From Ramlibacter algicola (GTDB lineage: Bacteria; Pseudomonadota; Gammaproteobacteria; Burkholderiales; Burkholderiaceae_C), in the NCBI RefSeq assembly GCF_016641735.1, contig NZ_JAEDAO010000001.1, positions 2,790,001 to 2,854,000 of the forward strand: a stretch of DNA of 64,000 bases, in the 5' to 3' direction. Position numbers and translations under genes: made by a program. The notes below the pieces were generated by a model. The model did not search any database and had not been told where the DNA came from. It was given only the letters and a program-made list of their open reading frames with translations. Numbering within the stretch: the stretch's first letter is position 1; the number at the start of each line of letters is the position of its first letter. Positions 29,563 to 38,280 of this stretch are shown one piece after another.

Positions 29563-30294
29563 ATGTCACAAGCTGCAGCCCGCACTGACAAGATCCTGGT
29601 CGTCGACGACGATGCGCGCATCCGCGACTTGCTCAGGCGCTACCTGACCCAGGAGGGCTTCGAGGTCATCCTGGCTGAAGACGGCAAGGCGCTCAACCGG
29701 CTGATGCTGCGCGAGACCGCGGACCTGATCGTGCTGGACCTCATGATGCCAGGGGAGGACGGCCTGTCGATCTGCCGCCGCCTGCGCGCCGCGAACGACC
29801 GCACCCCCATCATCATGCTCACCGCCAAGGGCGAGGACGTCGATCGCATCGTCGGCCTCGAGGTCGGCGCCGACGACTACCTGGGCAAGCCGTTCAACCC
29901 GCGCGAGCTGCTCGCGCGCGTGCACGCGGTCCTGCGCCGCCGTCCGGCGCAGGAAGCGCCCGGCGCTCCCTCCAGCGAGAACGAGGTGGTCAACTTCGGC
30001 CCGTTCGCGTTCGACCTCGGTGCCCGCACGCTGCGCAAGAACGGCGAGGAACTGCCGCTCACGACCGGCGAATTCGCGATGCTCAAGGCCCTGGTGCGCC
30101 ATCCGCGCCAGCCGCTGTCGCGCGAGAAGCTCGCGCAACTGGCACGCGGCCGCGAGTTCGAACCGTTCGACCGCAGCCTGGACGTGCAGGTCTCGCGGCT
30201 TCGCAAGCTGGTCGAACTGGACCCCTCCTCGCCGCGCTACATCCAGACGGTGTGGGGCGTGGGCTACGTGTTCGTGCCGGACGGCGCGGGCTGA
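29563..30294 (+). CDS. ompR: OmpR-type response regulator
   Basis: 243 residues. Receiver domain (about 10-125): acidic pocket VVDDDARIRD, phospho-acceptor aspartate at residue 59 in VLDLMMPGEDG, threonine and lysine in MLTAKG and GKPFNPREL. The C-terminal winged-helix DNA-binding domain (about 150-240) ends QTVWGVGYVFVPDG. The match to the OmpR branch is close. The ATG at 29563 is preceded by TTGGAG; an in-frame codon at 29467 would add 32 unlike residues. It is followed by an EnvZ-type kinase after 100 bases. Targets probably include porins, but that is inference. Confidence 0.92.
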   Translation: MSQAAARTDKILVVDDDARIRDLLRRYLTQEGFEVILAEDGKALNRLMLRETADLIVLDLMMPGEDGLSICRRLRAANDRTPIIMLTAKGEDVDRIVGLEVGADDYLGKPFNPRELLARVHAVLRRRPAQEAPGAPSSENEVVNFGPFAFDLGARTLRKNGEELPLTTGEFAMLKALVRHPRQPLSREKLAQLARGREFEPFDRSLDVQVSRLRKLVELDPSSPRYIQTVWGVGYVFVPDGAG

Positions 30295-30394
30295 GCCGGC
30301 CCGGCCGTTTCGACGCCCTGCGCCACGCGCAGGAGCCGCATGAAGGCGACAATGGCGTTGCACGCTGCTTGCGGGCGCGCGTAACCACACACAC

Positions 30395-31855
30395 ATGATT
30401 CGAGGGGTCACGAACATCGAAGGCACCGGCCCGGCGCCGCTGGAAACGGCGCCTGCGCCGCTGGAGATGCGTCCGCCGCGGGTGGGGCTGTCCCTGTTCT
30501 GGCGCACGTTCTTCCTGCTGTCGCTGCTGCTGATCGGCTCCATCGTCGCCTGGCTGCAGACCTTCCGCGCGCTCGAGTTCGAGCCGCGCGCGGTCCAGAC
30601 GGCGCAGCAGATCGCATCGCTGGTGAACCTCAGCCGCGCCGCGCTGCGCTACTCCGACCCCATCACCCGCGTCTCGCTCATCAAGACGCTGGCCGAACAG
30701 GAAGGCGTGCGCATCCTGCCCAGCAAGCCGACCGACGTGTACGTCGTGTTCGACGCCAGTTCGCTCGACGAGCGCATCGCCGACGAACTGCTGTCGCGCC
30801 TGGGCCCCGGCACCACGCTGGCCGCGGCGGTCAACAACGAGGCCGGCTTCTGGGTCGGCTTCAAGATCGACGCCGACTCGTACTGGCTGCTGATGGACCG
30901 CAACCGCTTCACCAAGGTGGGCGGGCGCACCTGGCTGATCTGGCTGGTGACCGCGGCCGGCCTCTCGCTCGCGGGCGCGGCGGTGATCGCGCGATTGATC
31001 AACCGCCCGCTCAAGCAGTTGTCGTTCGCGGCCAGCCGCGTGCGCGACGGCGACTTCGACGCCAGCCGGCTCGACGAGAAGGCCGTCACCAGCGAGATCC
31101 GCGAGGTGAACATCGGCTTCAACCGCATGGCGCAGCAGCTGGCCAAGATCGAGCAGGACCGCGCCGTGATGCTGGCCGGCATCTCGCACGACCTGCGCAC
31201 GCCGCTCGCCCGCCTGCGCCTGGAAACCGAGATGAGCGTGGCCGACTCGGAGGCGCGCGAGCACATGGCGGCCGACATCGACCAGCTCGACGCCATCATC
31301 GACAAGTTCCTCGACTACGCGCGCCCCGACCACGCGGAACTCAAGCCCGTGAACCTGCGCGAGGTGATCGACGCCTGCGTGTACGCGGTGCAGGACCACG
31401 GCGACATGCGCATCAACGTCGACGTGCCGCGCGGCCTGTCCGTGCTGGCCGACGACGTGGAACTCGCGCGTGTCGTGTCCAACCTGCTGGAGAACGCGCG
31501 CCGCTACGGCAAGACGCCCGAGACCGGGGTCGCTGTGGTGGACATCGCGGCGAAGCAGCGCAACGAATGGGTGCTGCTCAAGGTGCGCGACCACGGCATG
31601 GGCGTGGCGCCCGAGGCGCTGCCCAACCTGGTCAAGCCCTTCTTCCGCGGCGATGCCGCGCGCACGGCCGCCACCGGCGCCGGCCTGGGCCTGGCCATCG
31701 TCGACAAGACCGTGCAGCGCATGGGCGGCATCTTCGCGCTGGCCAACACCACGTCGGGTGGCCTGGCCGCGCACATCAAGCTGCAGAAGCCCAAGGCCGC
31801 CGGGGCGCCGGCGCCGCACCCCGAGGCCGACGAGCACCCGGAATCGGTCGCCTGA
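30395..31855 (+). CDS. envZ: EnvZ-type sensor histidine kinase
   Basis: 486 residues. Inner-membrane sensor: first membrane segment about 34-55, periplasmic domain to about 185, second segment about 187-208, HAMP linker to about 262, DHp helix with the phospho-accepting histidine at residue 265 in GISHDLRTPLARLR, then the ATPase domain with NLLENARRYG, DHGMGV and GAGLGLAIV. The partner is the OmpR-type regulator just upstream. The alanine/proline-rich C-terminal tail lies outside the kinase fold. The start could also be MRPPRVGLSLF, 24 codons in. Confidence 0.9.
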   Translation: MIRGVTNIEGTGPAPLETAPAPLEMRPPRVGLSLFWRTFFLLSLLLIGSIVAWLQTFRALEFEPRAVQTAQQIASLVNLSRAALRYSDPITRVSLIKTLAEQEGVRILPSKPTDVYVVFDASSLDERIADELLSRLGPGTTLAAAVNNEAGFWVGFKIDADSYWLLMDRNRFTKVGGRTWLIWLVTAAGLSLAGAAVIARLINRPLKQLSFAASRVRDGDFDASRLDEKAVTSEIREVNIGFNRMAQQLAKIEQDRAVMLAGISHDLRTPLARLRLETEMSVADSEAREHMAADIDQLDAIIDKFLDYARPDHAELKPVNLREVIDACVYAVQDHGDMRINVDVPRGLSVLADDVELARVVSNLLENARRYGKTPETGVAVVDIAAKQRNEWVLLKVRDHGMGVAPEALPNLVKPFFRGDAARTAATGAGLGLAIVDKTVQRMGGIFALANTTSGGLAAHIKLQKPKAAGAPAPHPEADEHPESVA

Positions 31856-31867
31856 CCGGGCGGACGC

Positions 31868-32034
31868 TAGGAGCCTGCGCGGCAGAGACGGGTCCGCGTT
31901 GGGCCGTGACCAGAAACGCGCCATGCGTCGTTACGGCCTCCTTCTGTACATCGAGTACAGCGCGTCGGACCTCGCCTAGCCTGACGCGTTTCTGGTCGCG
32001 GCGCGGGCCCGCCTCTCTGCCGCGCAGGCTCCTA
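31868..32034. repeat. Large imperfect inverted repeat with an 18-codon frame in its loop
   Basis: Left arm 31868-31920 and right arm 31985-32034. The outer 21 bases (31868-31888 and 32014-32034) and inner 13 bases (GACCAGAAACGCG, 31908-31920 and 31985-31997) match exactly when one arm is reversed; the middle of each arm is diverged. The 64-base centre holds a short frame, MRRYGLLLYIEYSASDLA, from 31923 to its TAG. The right end supplies the TAG stop of ispF. It fills the space between the convergent envZ and ispF genes. It may be a mobile or dispersed element, a bidirectional terminator or an RNA gene. Confidence 0.75.
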
Positions 32035-32511
32035 GGCGGCCAGCAGCAGCACCACGGCGCGGGCCTCGATGGCCTGCCCTTCGCCGACCGGGCCCAGCTT
32101 CTCGGCCGTCTTGGCCTTCACGTTCACCTGGGCCAGCTCGACGCCCATCGCCTTGGCGATGCGGCCCCGCATCGCATCGATGTGCGACGCCAAGCGCGGC
32201 GCCTGCGCGACCACCGTGCTGTCGACGTTGCCGATGCGCCAGCCGGCCGTCGCGGCACGCTCCACGGCCTCTTCCAGCAGCAGCGCCGAATCGGCGCCGC
32301 GGAACTTCGGCTCGGTGTCGGGGAAGTGGCGGCCGATGTCGCCGAGCCCCGCGGCCCCGAGCACCGCATCCGTGATCGCATGCAGCAGCACGTCCGCGTC
32401 GGAGTGGCCCAGCAGGCCCCGTTCGAAGGGAATCGCCACGCCGCCGATCACGAGCGCCCGGCCCGGCACCAGCGCATGCACGTCCCAGCCTTCACCGATC
32501 CGCATCGTCAT
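32032..32511 (-). CDS. ispF: 2-C-methyl-D-erythritol 2,4-cyclodiphosphate synthase
   Basis: 159 residues. Forms MEcPP from CDP-ME 2-phosphate in the MEP pathway. The metal-binding D-x-H is in GWDVHAL and the second ligand region reads [15 protein letters not shown]; the C-terminal KAKTAEKLG motif is present. The ATG at 32511 overlaps the ispD stop by 4 bases. The last codon and TAG coincide with the end of an inverted repeat, so the gene may end where the element inserted. Confidence 0.96.
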   Translation of the reverse strand: MTMRIGEGWDVHALVPGRALVIGGVAIPFERGLLGHSDADVLLHAITDAVLGAAGLGDIGRHFPDTEPKFRGADSALLLEEAVERAATAGWRIGNVDSTVVAQAPRLASHIDAMRGRIAKAMGVELAQVNVKAKTAEKLGPVGEGQAIEARAVVLLLAA

Positions 32512-33221
32512 CGTCCCCTGCTCCCCAGGATGGCTTCGGCCAGCGCGAAGTCCTCCGGCCACGTCACCTTCATGTTCAATGCGCTGCCCGGCACGAGGCG
32601 AGGGCGCAGCCCCAGCGCCTCGACCGCGCTGGCTTCGTCGGTCACCTTGTCACCGGCGGCGGCCAGCGCCCGGCGCAGCAGCCCGAGCCGGAACATCTGC
32701 GGCGTCTGCGCCAGCCACTTCTGCGAGCGCGGCAAGGTCGCCGCGACGCGGCCCTGCTCTTCCTGCTTGAGCGTGTCCGCCAGCGGCTGCGCCACCAGCC
32801 CGCCGACCGCGTCGCCGACGCAGGCGTCGATCAGGCGATCGACCAGCGCCGGCGTCACGAGGCAGCGCGCCGCGTCGTGCACCAGCACCCAGTCGTCCTC
32901 CACCGCGCCCCGGCGCAGCAGCTCCTCCAGGCCGTTGCGCACCGTTTCGGCCCGCGTGGAGCCGCCGCAGCGCGCAACCTTGTGGTTCATGCCGTCGGCC
33001 AGCCGGCCGTCGTGCGGCGCGACCACGACCAGGATGGACGCGAGGCGCGGCACGCGGGAGAGCGCGTCCAGCGTGTGCTGCAGCAGCGGATGGCCGGCGA
33101 CGGGCTCGTACTGCTTCGGGCCGGTGGTGCCGGCGCGGCTGCCGGTGCCGGCCGCGGGCACGAGCGCATGCAGGCGTCCGGGGGTTTGGGGTGGATGAGC
33201 AACCGACAAGATGGGCGCCAT
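32508..33221 (-). CDS. ispD: 2-C-methyl-D-erythritol 4-phosphate cytidylyltransferase
   Basis: 237 residues from the ATG at 33221. IspD couples MEP to CTP. The nucleotide-binding loop [11 protein letters not shown] and lysine in [10 protein letters not shown] are near the N-terminus; [11 protein letters not shown] and the late [12 protein letters not shown] segment are typical. The start is uncertain: the family N-terminus begins near [10 protein letters not shown], and TTG at 33209 or ATG at 33233 are also in frame; none has a good Shine-Dalgarno. Operon with ispF (4-base overlap) and divergent from mfd. Confidence 0.93.
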   Translation of the reverse strand: MAPILSVAHPPQTPGRLHALVPAAGTGSRAGTTGPKQYEPVAGHPLLQHTLDALSRVPRLASILVVVAPHDGRLADGMNHKVARCGGSTRAETVRNGLEELLRRGAVEDDWVLVHDAARCLVTPALVDRLIDACVGDAVGGLVAQPLADTLKQEEQGRVAATLPRSQKWLAQTPQMFRLGLLRRALAAAGDKVTDEASAVEALGLRPRLVPGSALNMKVTWPEDFALAEAILGSRGR

Positions 33222-33223
33222 TC

Positions 33224-33229
33224 TAGAAT
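33224..33229 (+). promoter_or_regulatory. Candidate -10 element for mfd
   Basis: TAGAAT on the plus strand within TTCTAGAA, a palindrome that also gives TAGAAT on the minus strand (33225-33220). It lies about 55 bases before the mfd start. No clear -35 on either strand. Confidence 0.35.
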
Positions 33230-33235
33230 TCATGC

Positions 33236-33264
33236 ACACCCCTCCCGAAAGCGGCGAGGGGTGT
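33236..33264 (+). other. Hairpin in the mfd leader
   Basis: CACCCCTC and GAGGGGTG form an 8-bp stem with an 11-base loop; flanking ATGCA and TGCAT can pair to extend it across a small bulge. The hairpin would lie in the mfd 5' leader, 19 bases before its start codon. It could influence mfd translation or stop antisense transcription. Confidence 0.45.
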
Positions 33265-33282
33265 TTGCATTTGCTGTCCTCG

Positions 33283-36200
33283 ATGGATCTTCCCAAGCTC
33301 ACCCCCGGCAAGCGTTTCGCCCTCCCCCGCCCGCCCGGCTCCGCCGACGCGCTCCTCCTCACACGCGTGGCCGAACGCGAGAAGGCCGCCGGCCGCCGCA
33401 CGGCCATCGTCACGGCAGGCGCCGCCGACGCGCAGCGCCTGCTCGACGAACTGCCCTTCTTCGCGCCCGACCTGCGCTGCGCGCTGTTCCCGGACTGGGA
33501 GACGCTGCCCTACGACACCTTCTCGCCCCACCAGGACCTGATCAGCGAACGCCTCGCGACGCTGTGGCGCATCCTGCAGGGCGAGGCGGACGTCATCCTG
33601 GTGCCGGCGACGACGGCGCTGTACCGCGTCGCGCCGCCGTCCTTCCTCGCGGGCTACACCTTCGAATTCAAGGTCAAGCAGAAGCTGGAAGAAGCGAAGC
33701 TGCGCTCGCAGCTCACGCTGGCGGGCTACACCCATGTGACGCAGGTCGTCAGCCCCGGCGAGTACGCCGTGCGCGGCGGCCTGATCGACTTGTTCCCCAT
33801 GGGCTCGGCGGTGCCGTATCGCGTCGACCTGTTCGACGACGAGATCGATTCGATCCGCACCTTCGATCCGGACTCGCAGCGCAGCCTGTACCCGGTGCCC
33901 GAAGTGCGGCTGCTGCCCGGGCGCGAGTTCCCGATGGACGACGACGCGCGGGCGCGCTTCCGCAGCCGCTGGCGCGAACTGCTCGAAGGCGACCCGACCA
34001 AGAGCCGCATCTACAAGGACATGGGCAACGGCGTCGCGACGTCGGGCATCGAGTACTACCTGCCGCTGTTCTTCGAGGACACGGCGACGGTGTTCGACTA
34101 CCTCGGCGAGCGCTCGACCTTCGTGCTGCATGGCGACCTCGAAGCGGCGTTCCAGCGCTTCTGGACCGACACGCGCGACCGTTACCGGCTGCTGCAGGGC
34201 GACGCCGAGCGGCCGATCCTGCCGCCGGAATCGCTGTTCCTCACGCAGGAGCAGTTCTACGGCCATGCCAACGAGCACTCGCAGCTGTCGCTGCGCCCCG
34301 GCGCGCAGGACGTCGAGGACAGCGCGCTGTTCCAGAAGCTGCCCGACCTGGGCGTCGTGCGCGGCGCCGAAGACCCGCTCGCGCGCTTCAAGCAGCACCT
34401 GGCCACCACCAGCGATCGCGTGCTGCTGCTGGCCGAGAGCCTGGGCCGCCGCGAAAGCCTGCTGGACTTCTTCCGCGCCAGCCACGTGTCGCCGCCCGCG
34501 TTCGACTCGCTGCAGGAGTTCCTCGACGGCGACGAGAAGCTGGGCATCGCGACCGCGCCGCTGGCCGAAGGCTTTCGCTGGCCCGAGCAGGCGCTGGACT
34601 TCGTCACCGAGACGGAGCTGTTCGCCGGCGGCACGTCGGGCGGGCGGCGCCGCAAGCGGCAGGAGCAGGTCAGCGACGTCGAGGCGTTGATCAAGGACCT
34701 GTCGGAGCTGAATGTGGGCGACCCGGTCGTCCACACGCAGCACGGCATCGGCCGCTACAAGGGCCTGGTCAACATGGACCTGGGCCAGGGCAACACCGAG
34801 TTCCTGCACCTCGAATACGCCGACAAGGCGACGCTGTACGTCCCCGTCAGCCAGCTGCACCAGATCAGCCGCTACACGGGCGTGTCGGCCGACGAGGCGC
34901 CGCTGCACAAGCTCGGCTCCGGCCAGTGGGAGAAGGCGCGCCGCAAGGCCGCCGAACAGGTGCGGGACACGGCGGCCGAACTGCTGAACATCTACGCGCG
35001 CCGCGCCGCGCGCGAGGGCTTCGCGTTCCGCTTCTCGCCGCAGGACTACGAGGTGTTCGCCAACGACTTCGGCTTCGACGAGACGGCCGACCAGGCCGCG
35101 GCGATCCACGCGGTGATCCAGGACATGATCTCGCCGCAGCCGATGGACCGCCTGGTGTGCGGCGACGTCGGTTTCGGCAAGACGGAAGTCGCCTTGCGCG
35201 CCGCGTTCGTCGCCGTCACGGGCGGCAAGCAGGTCGCGTTCCTCGCGCCGACCACGCTGCTGGCCGAGCAGCACTACCAGACGCTGGTGGACCGCTTCTC
35301 CAAGTGGCCGGTGAAGGTGGCGGAGATGAGCCGCTTCCGCTCGCAAAAGGAGATCACCGCGGCCGCCAAGGGCCTGGCCGACGGCAGCATCGACATCGTG
35401 GTCGGCACGCACAAGCTGCTGTCGAACACGATCAAGTTCAAGAACCTCGGCCTGCTGATCATCGACGAGGAACACCGCTTCGGCGTCCGCCACAAGGAGG
35501 CGATGAAGGCGCTGCGCGCCGAGGTCGACGTGCTGACGCTCACCGCCACGCCGATCCCGCGCACGCTGGGCATGGCGCTGGAAGGGCTGCGCGACCTGTC
35601 GGTGATCGCCACCGCGCCGCAGCGCCGGCTGGCGATCAAGACGTTCGTCCGCAACGAAGGCAATGGCGTCATTCGCGAGGCCGTGCTGCGCGAGTTGAAG
35701 CGCGGCGGCCAGTGCTACTTCCTGCACAACGAGGTCGAGACGATCGAGAACCGGCGCGAGCGGCTGGAAGCCCTGCTGCCCGAAGCGCGCATCGCGGTGG
35801 CGCATGGGCAGATGCCGGAGCGCGACCTGGAACGCGTGATGCGCGACTTCGTGCAGCAGCGCTTCAACGTGCTGCTGTGCTCCACCATCATCGAGACCGG
35901 CATCGACGTGCCGACGGCCAACACCATCGTGATGAGCCGCGCCGACAAGTTCGGCCTCGCGCAGCTGCACCAGTTGCGGGGCCGCGTCGGCCGCAGCCAC
36001 CACCAGGCCTATGCGTACCTGCTGGTGCCCGACACCGGGTCGCTCACCAAGCAGGCGTCCCAGCGCCTGGATGCGATCCAGCAGATGGAGGAACTGGGCT
36101 CGGGCTTCTACCTCGCGATGCACGACCTGGAGATCCGCGGCGCCGGCGAGGTGCTGGGCGAGAACCAGAGCGGCAACATGCTGGAAGTCGGCTTCCAGAT

Positions 36201-36732
36201 GTACAACGAGATGCTGGCCGAAGCGGTGCGCTCGCTCAAGGCGGGCCAGGAACCCGACCTGCTCGCGCCGCTGCAGATCACCACCGACATCAACCTGCAC
36301 GCGCCGGCGCTGCTGCCGGACGACTACTGCGGCGACGTGCACCTGCGGCTGTCGTTCTACAAGAAGCTCGCCACGGCCAAGACGCCCGAGCAGATCGACA
36401 TCCTGATGGAAGAGATCGTCGACCGCTTCGGCAAGCTGCCGCCGCAGGCGCAGACGCTGGTCGACGTGCACCGGCTGCGCGTGCTGGCGCGTCCCTACGG
36501 CGTGGTCAAGGTCGACGCGGCGCCGGGCGTGACAACGATCACCTTCAAGGCGAACCCGCCGGTGGACCCGATGCGCATCATCGAGCTGGTGCAGAAGAAC
36601 CGGCACATCAAGCTGGCCGGCAACGAGAAGCTGCGCATCGAGCGCGAGCTGAAGGAGCCCAAGGACCGGGCGCAGCTGGTGCGGGACGTGTTGAGGTCGT
36701 TGGGCACGCCGAAGGTGGCCGAGCCGGCGTAA
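33283..36732 (+). CDS. mfd: Transcription-repair coupling factor Mfd
   Basis: 1149 residues. Mfd removes stalled RNA polymerase from lesions and recruits UvrA. Domains in order: UvrB-homology region (about 1-350), RNA-polymerase interaction domain (about 480-550, GDPVVHTQHGIGRY), SF2 translocase with Walker A GDVGFGKTEVAL (about residue 627) and DEEH box (about 728), the TRG motif region, and the C-terminal UvrA-binding/autoinhibitory domain. I chose the ATG at 33283 (MDLPKLTPGK); an earlier in-frame codon at 33211 would include the promoter and hairpin. Confidence 0.97.
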   Translation: MDLPKLTPGKRFALPRPPGSADALLLTRVAEREKAAGRRTAIVTAGAADAQRLLDELPFFAPDLRCALFPDWETLPYDTFSPHQDLISERLATLWRILQGEADVILVPATTALYRVAPPSFLAGYTFEFKVKQKLEEAKLRSQLTLAGYTHVTQVVSPGEYAVRGGLIDLFPMGSAVPYRVDLFDDEIDSIRTFDPDSQRSLYPVPEVRLLPGREFPMDDDARARFRSRWRELLEGDPTKSRIYKDMGNGVATSGIEYYLPLFFEDTATVFDYLGERSTFVLHGDLEAAFQRFWTDTRDRYRLLQGDAERPILPPESLFLTQEQFYGHANEHSQLSLRPGAQDVEDSALFQKLPDLGVVRGAEDPLARFKQHLATTSDRVLLLAESLGRRESLLDFFRASHVSPPAFDSLQEFLDGDEKLGIATAPLAEGFRWPEQALDFVTETELFAGGTSGGRRRKRQEQVSDVEALIKDLSELNVGDPVVHTQHGIGRYKGLVNMDLGQGNTEFLHLEYADKATLYVPVSQLHQISRYTGVSADEAPLHKLGSGQWEKARRKAAEQVRDTAAELLNIYARRAAREGFAFRFSPQDYEVFANDFGFDETADQAAAIHAVIQDMISPQPMDRLVCGDVGFGKTEVALRAAFVAVTGGKQVAFLAPTTLLAEQHYQTLVDRFSKWPVKVAEMSRFRSQKEITAAAKGLADGSIDIVVGTHKLLSNTIKFKNLGLLIIDEEHRFGVRHKEAMKALRAEVDVLTLTATPIPRTLGMALEGLRDLSVIATAPQRRLAIKTFVRNEGNGVIREAVLRELKRGGQCYFLHNEVETIENRRERLEALLPEARIAVAHGQMPERDLERVMRDFVQQRFNVLLCSTIIETGIDVPTANTIVMSRADKFGLAQLHQLRGRVGRSHHQAYAYLLVPDTGSLTKQASQRLDAIQQMEELGSGFYLAMHDLEIRGAGEVLGENQSGNMLEVGFQMYNEMLAEAVRSLKAGQEPDLLAPLQITTDINLHAPALLPDDYCGDVHLRLSFYKKLATAKTPEQIDILMEEIVDRFGKLPPQAQTLVDVHRLRVLARPYGVVKVDAAPGVTTITFKANPPVDPMRIIELVQKNRHIKLAGNEKLRIERELKEPKDRAQLVRDVLRSLGTPKVAEPA

Positions 36733-36733
36733 G

Positions 36734-36821
36734 AAGGAAGCAATGGATTCCCGCCTCCGCGGGAATGACGTCTCCGTCGTCCCCGCGGAGGCGGGACCCA
36801 TCGCTCCATCTCGCTTCCTGT
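36734..36821. repeat. Inverted repeat of ATTCCC-N8-GGGAAT type after mfd
   Basis: Just after the mfd stop lies ATTCCC-N8-GGGAAT (36747-36766), the exact format of the Neisseria dRS3 element, followed after a short gap by a diverged inverted copy (about 36780-36800). Outer arms AGGAAGC and GCTTCC extend the symmetry over about 88 bases. It probably acts as a terminator or is a dispersed repeat; copies elsewhere in the genome cannot be seen here. Confidence 0.7.
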
Positions 36822-36870
36822 CCCCTCCCCTCAACTCGTCCGCACAGGACAGATACGTGACATCTCGACG

Positions 36871-36898
36871 TTGACGCCCGGAGGCCGCGGCCTAGACT
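36871..36898 (+). promoter_or_regulatory. Sigma-70 promoter for nfeD
   Basis: TTGACG (36871-36876) and TAGACT (36893-36898) with a 16-base spacer. This is the best two-part promoter in the window. The A of the nfeD ATG is only 8 bases after the -10, so transcription would start at or next to the start codon. Confidence 0.65.
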
Positions 36899-36905
36899 GG
36901 GTCGC

Positions 36906-38258
36906 ATGGGCCGCGTCGTTTGTCGCCTGCTCTGCCTGCTGGCCCTGTGGCTCGCCGTGCCCTGGGCCCCGGCCCAGCCCGTGCCCAAGCCGGTGGTGGT
37001 GCTCGCCCTCGACGGCGCGATCGGCCCCGCGAGCGAGGACTACCTGCGGCGCGGCCTGGCGATGGCCACGCGCGAGCAAGCGCAACTGCTGGTGCTGCAA
37101 CTCGACACGCCCGGCGGCCTCGACACCGCGATGCGGGCGATGATCAAGGACATCCTCGCCTCGCCGGTGCCTGTGGCCACCTTCGTCGCACCCGGTGGCG
37201 CGCGCGCCGCCAGCGCCGGCACGTACATCCTCTACGCGAGCCACGTCGCGGCGATGACGCCTGCCAGCACGCTGGGCGCGGCGACCCCGGTCGCCATCGG
37301 CATGCCCGGCGCAAAGCCGTCCAATCCACTGCCCGCAACGCAGCCGGCATCGCGCGCGAGCGCACCGGTGGCCACCGAAGACGCCCTCGCGGCCAAGCGC
37401 ATCGGCGACGCGGCGGCGTACATGCGCAGCCTCGGCCAGTTGCGCGGGCGAAATGCGGACTGGGGTGAGCGTGCGGTGCGCGAGGCGGTGAGCCTGTCGG
37501 CGCCGGAGGCCTTGCGCTCCAGGGTGGTGGACGTCGTCGCCAGCGACGTGCCGGACCTGCTGCGCCAGCTCGACGGGCGCAAGGTGCCCGTTGCCGACGG
37601 CACGGTGGAGTTGCGCACGCGCGATGCGCCGGTCCAGGCCTTCGCGCAGGACTGGCGCAACCGCCTGCTCGCCACCCTCACCAATCCCAGCCTGGCACTC
37701 ATGCTGATGATGATCGGCCTCTACGGGCTGGTGTTCGAGTTCAGCAACCCGGGTCTGATCGCCCCCGGCGTGATCGGTGCGATCTGCCTGGTCGTGGCGC
37801 TGTTCGCGCTGGAGATGCTGCCGGTCAACCACGCCGGCCTCGCGCTGGTGCTGCTGGGGCTGTGCTTCCTCGGCGCCGAGGCCTTCGTGCCCACCTCCGG
37901 CGTGCTGGGGGCCGGCGGCTTGATCGCGTTCGCCGTGGGCTGCGTGATCCTGATCGACAGCGACTCGCCCGGCTGGGGCGTGCCGCTGCCGCTGGTCGCC
38001 GGGTTGGCGTTGCTGTCCGCCGCGTTCGTCGTCGCCGTGGGCGGCATGGCGGCGCGGGCCCGCCGGCGGCCGGTCGTCACCGGCCTGCCGGCACTGGTGG
38101 GCGTCGACGGCGAACTGGAGGAATACGCCGGCGGCGAGGGGTGGGCGCTCGTGCAGGGCGAGCACTGGAAGGTGCGCGGCCCCGACCAGTTGCACGTGGG
38201 CGACCGCATCCGTGTCGCGCACGTGCGCGACGGGCTGCTGGAGGTGGTGCCCGCCTGA
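36906..38258 (+). CDS. NfeD-family membrane serine protease
   Basis: 450 residues. Signal peptide (about 1-24), then a ClpP-class protease domain (about 28-230): [16 protein letters not shown], and the nucleophile region [13 protein letters not shown] with a serine in ASAG; a lysine should complete the dyad ([17 protein letters not shown]). Four or five membrane helices (about 258-390) follow, and a C-terminal OB-fold NfeD domain. This long form is called NfeD1b. It pairs with a slipin gene 22 bases downstream, the usual arrangement; homologues cleave stomatin C-termini. The start codon may be leaderless. Confidence 0.92.
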   Translation: MGRVVCRLLCLLALWLAVPWAPAQPVPKPVVVLALDGAIGPASEDYLRRGLAMATREQAQLLVLQLDTPGGLDTAMRAMIKDILASPVPVATFVAPGGARAASAGTYILYASHVAAMTPASTLGAATPVAIGMPGAKPSNPLPATQPASRASAPVATEDALAAKRIGDAAAYMRSLGQLRGRNADWGERAVREAVSLSAPEALRSRVVDVVASDVPDLLRQLDGRKVPVADGTVELRTRDAPVQAFAQDWRNRLLATLTNPSLALMLMMIGLYGLVFEFSNPGLIAPGVIGAICLVVALFALEMLPVNHAGLALVLLGLCFLGAEAFVPTSGVLGAGGLIAFAVGCVILIDSDSPGWGVPLPLVAGLALLSAAFVVAVGGMAARARRRPVVTGLPALVGVDGELEEYAGGEGWALVQGEHWKVRGPDQLHVGDRIRVAHVRDGLLEVVPA

Positions 38259-38280
38259 CCGGCCGGCACGGGAGGCATGC

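Noticed and set aside
31470..31979. 169-codon plus-strand frame ending in the envZ-ispF inverted repeat
   Set aside because: Most of it is an out-of-frame reading of envZ. Only the last 18 codons, within the repeat loop, are of interest and are reported separately.
33223..36834. Very long open frame (over 1200 codons) on the minus strand opposite mfd
   Set aside because: GC-rich genomes give long shadow frames on the opposite strand. The mfd protein is complete with all motifs, and the shadow frame is low-complexity with no recognised domain.
32877..36860. 1327-codon plus-strand frame in another frame of mfd
   Set aside because: It is an out-of-frame reading of mfd, with arginine/alanine-rich composition and no domain.
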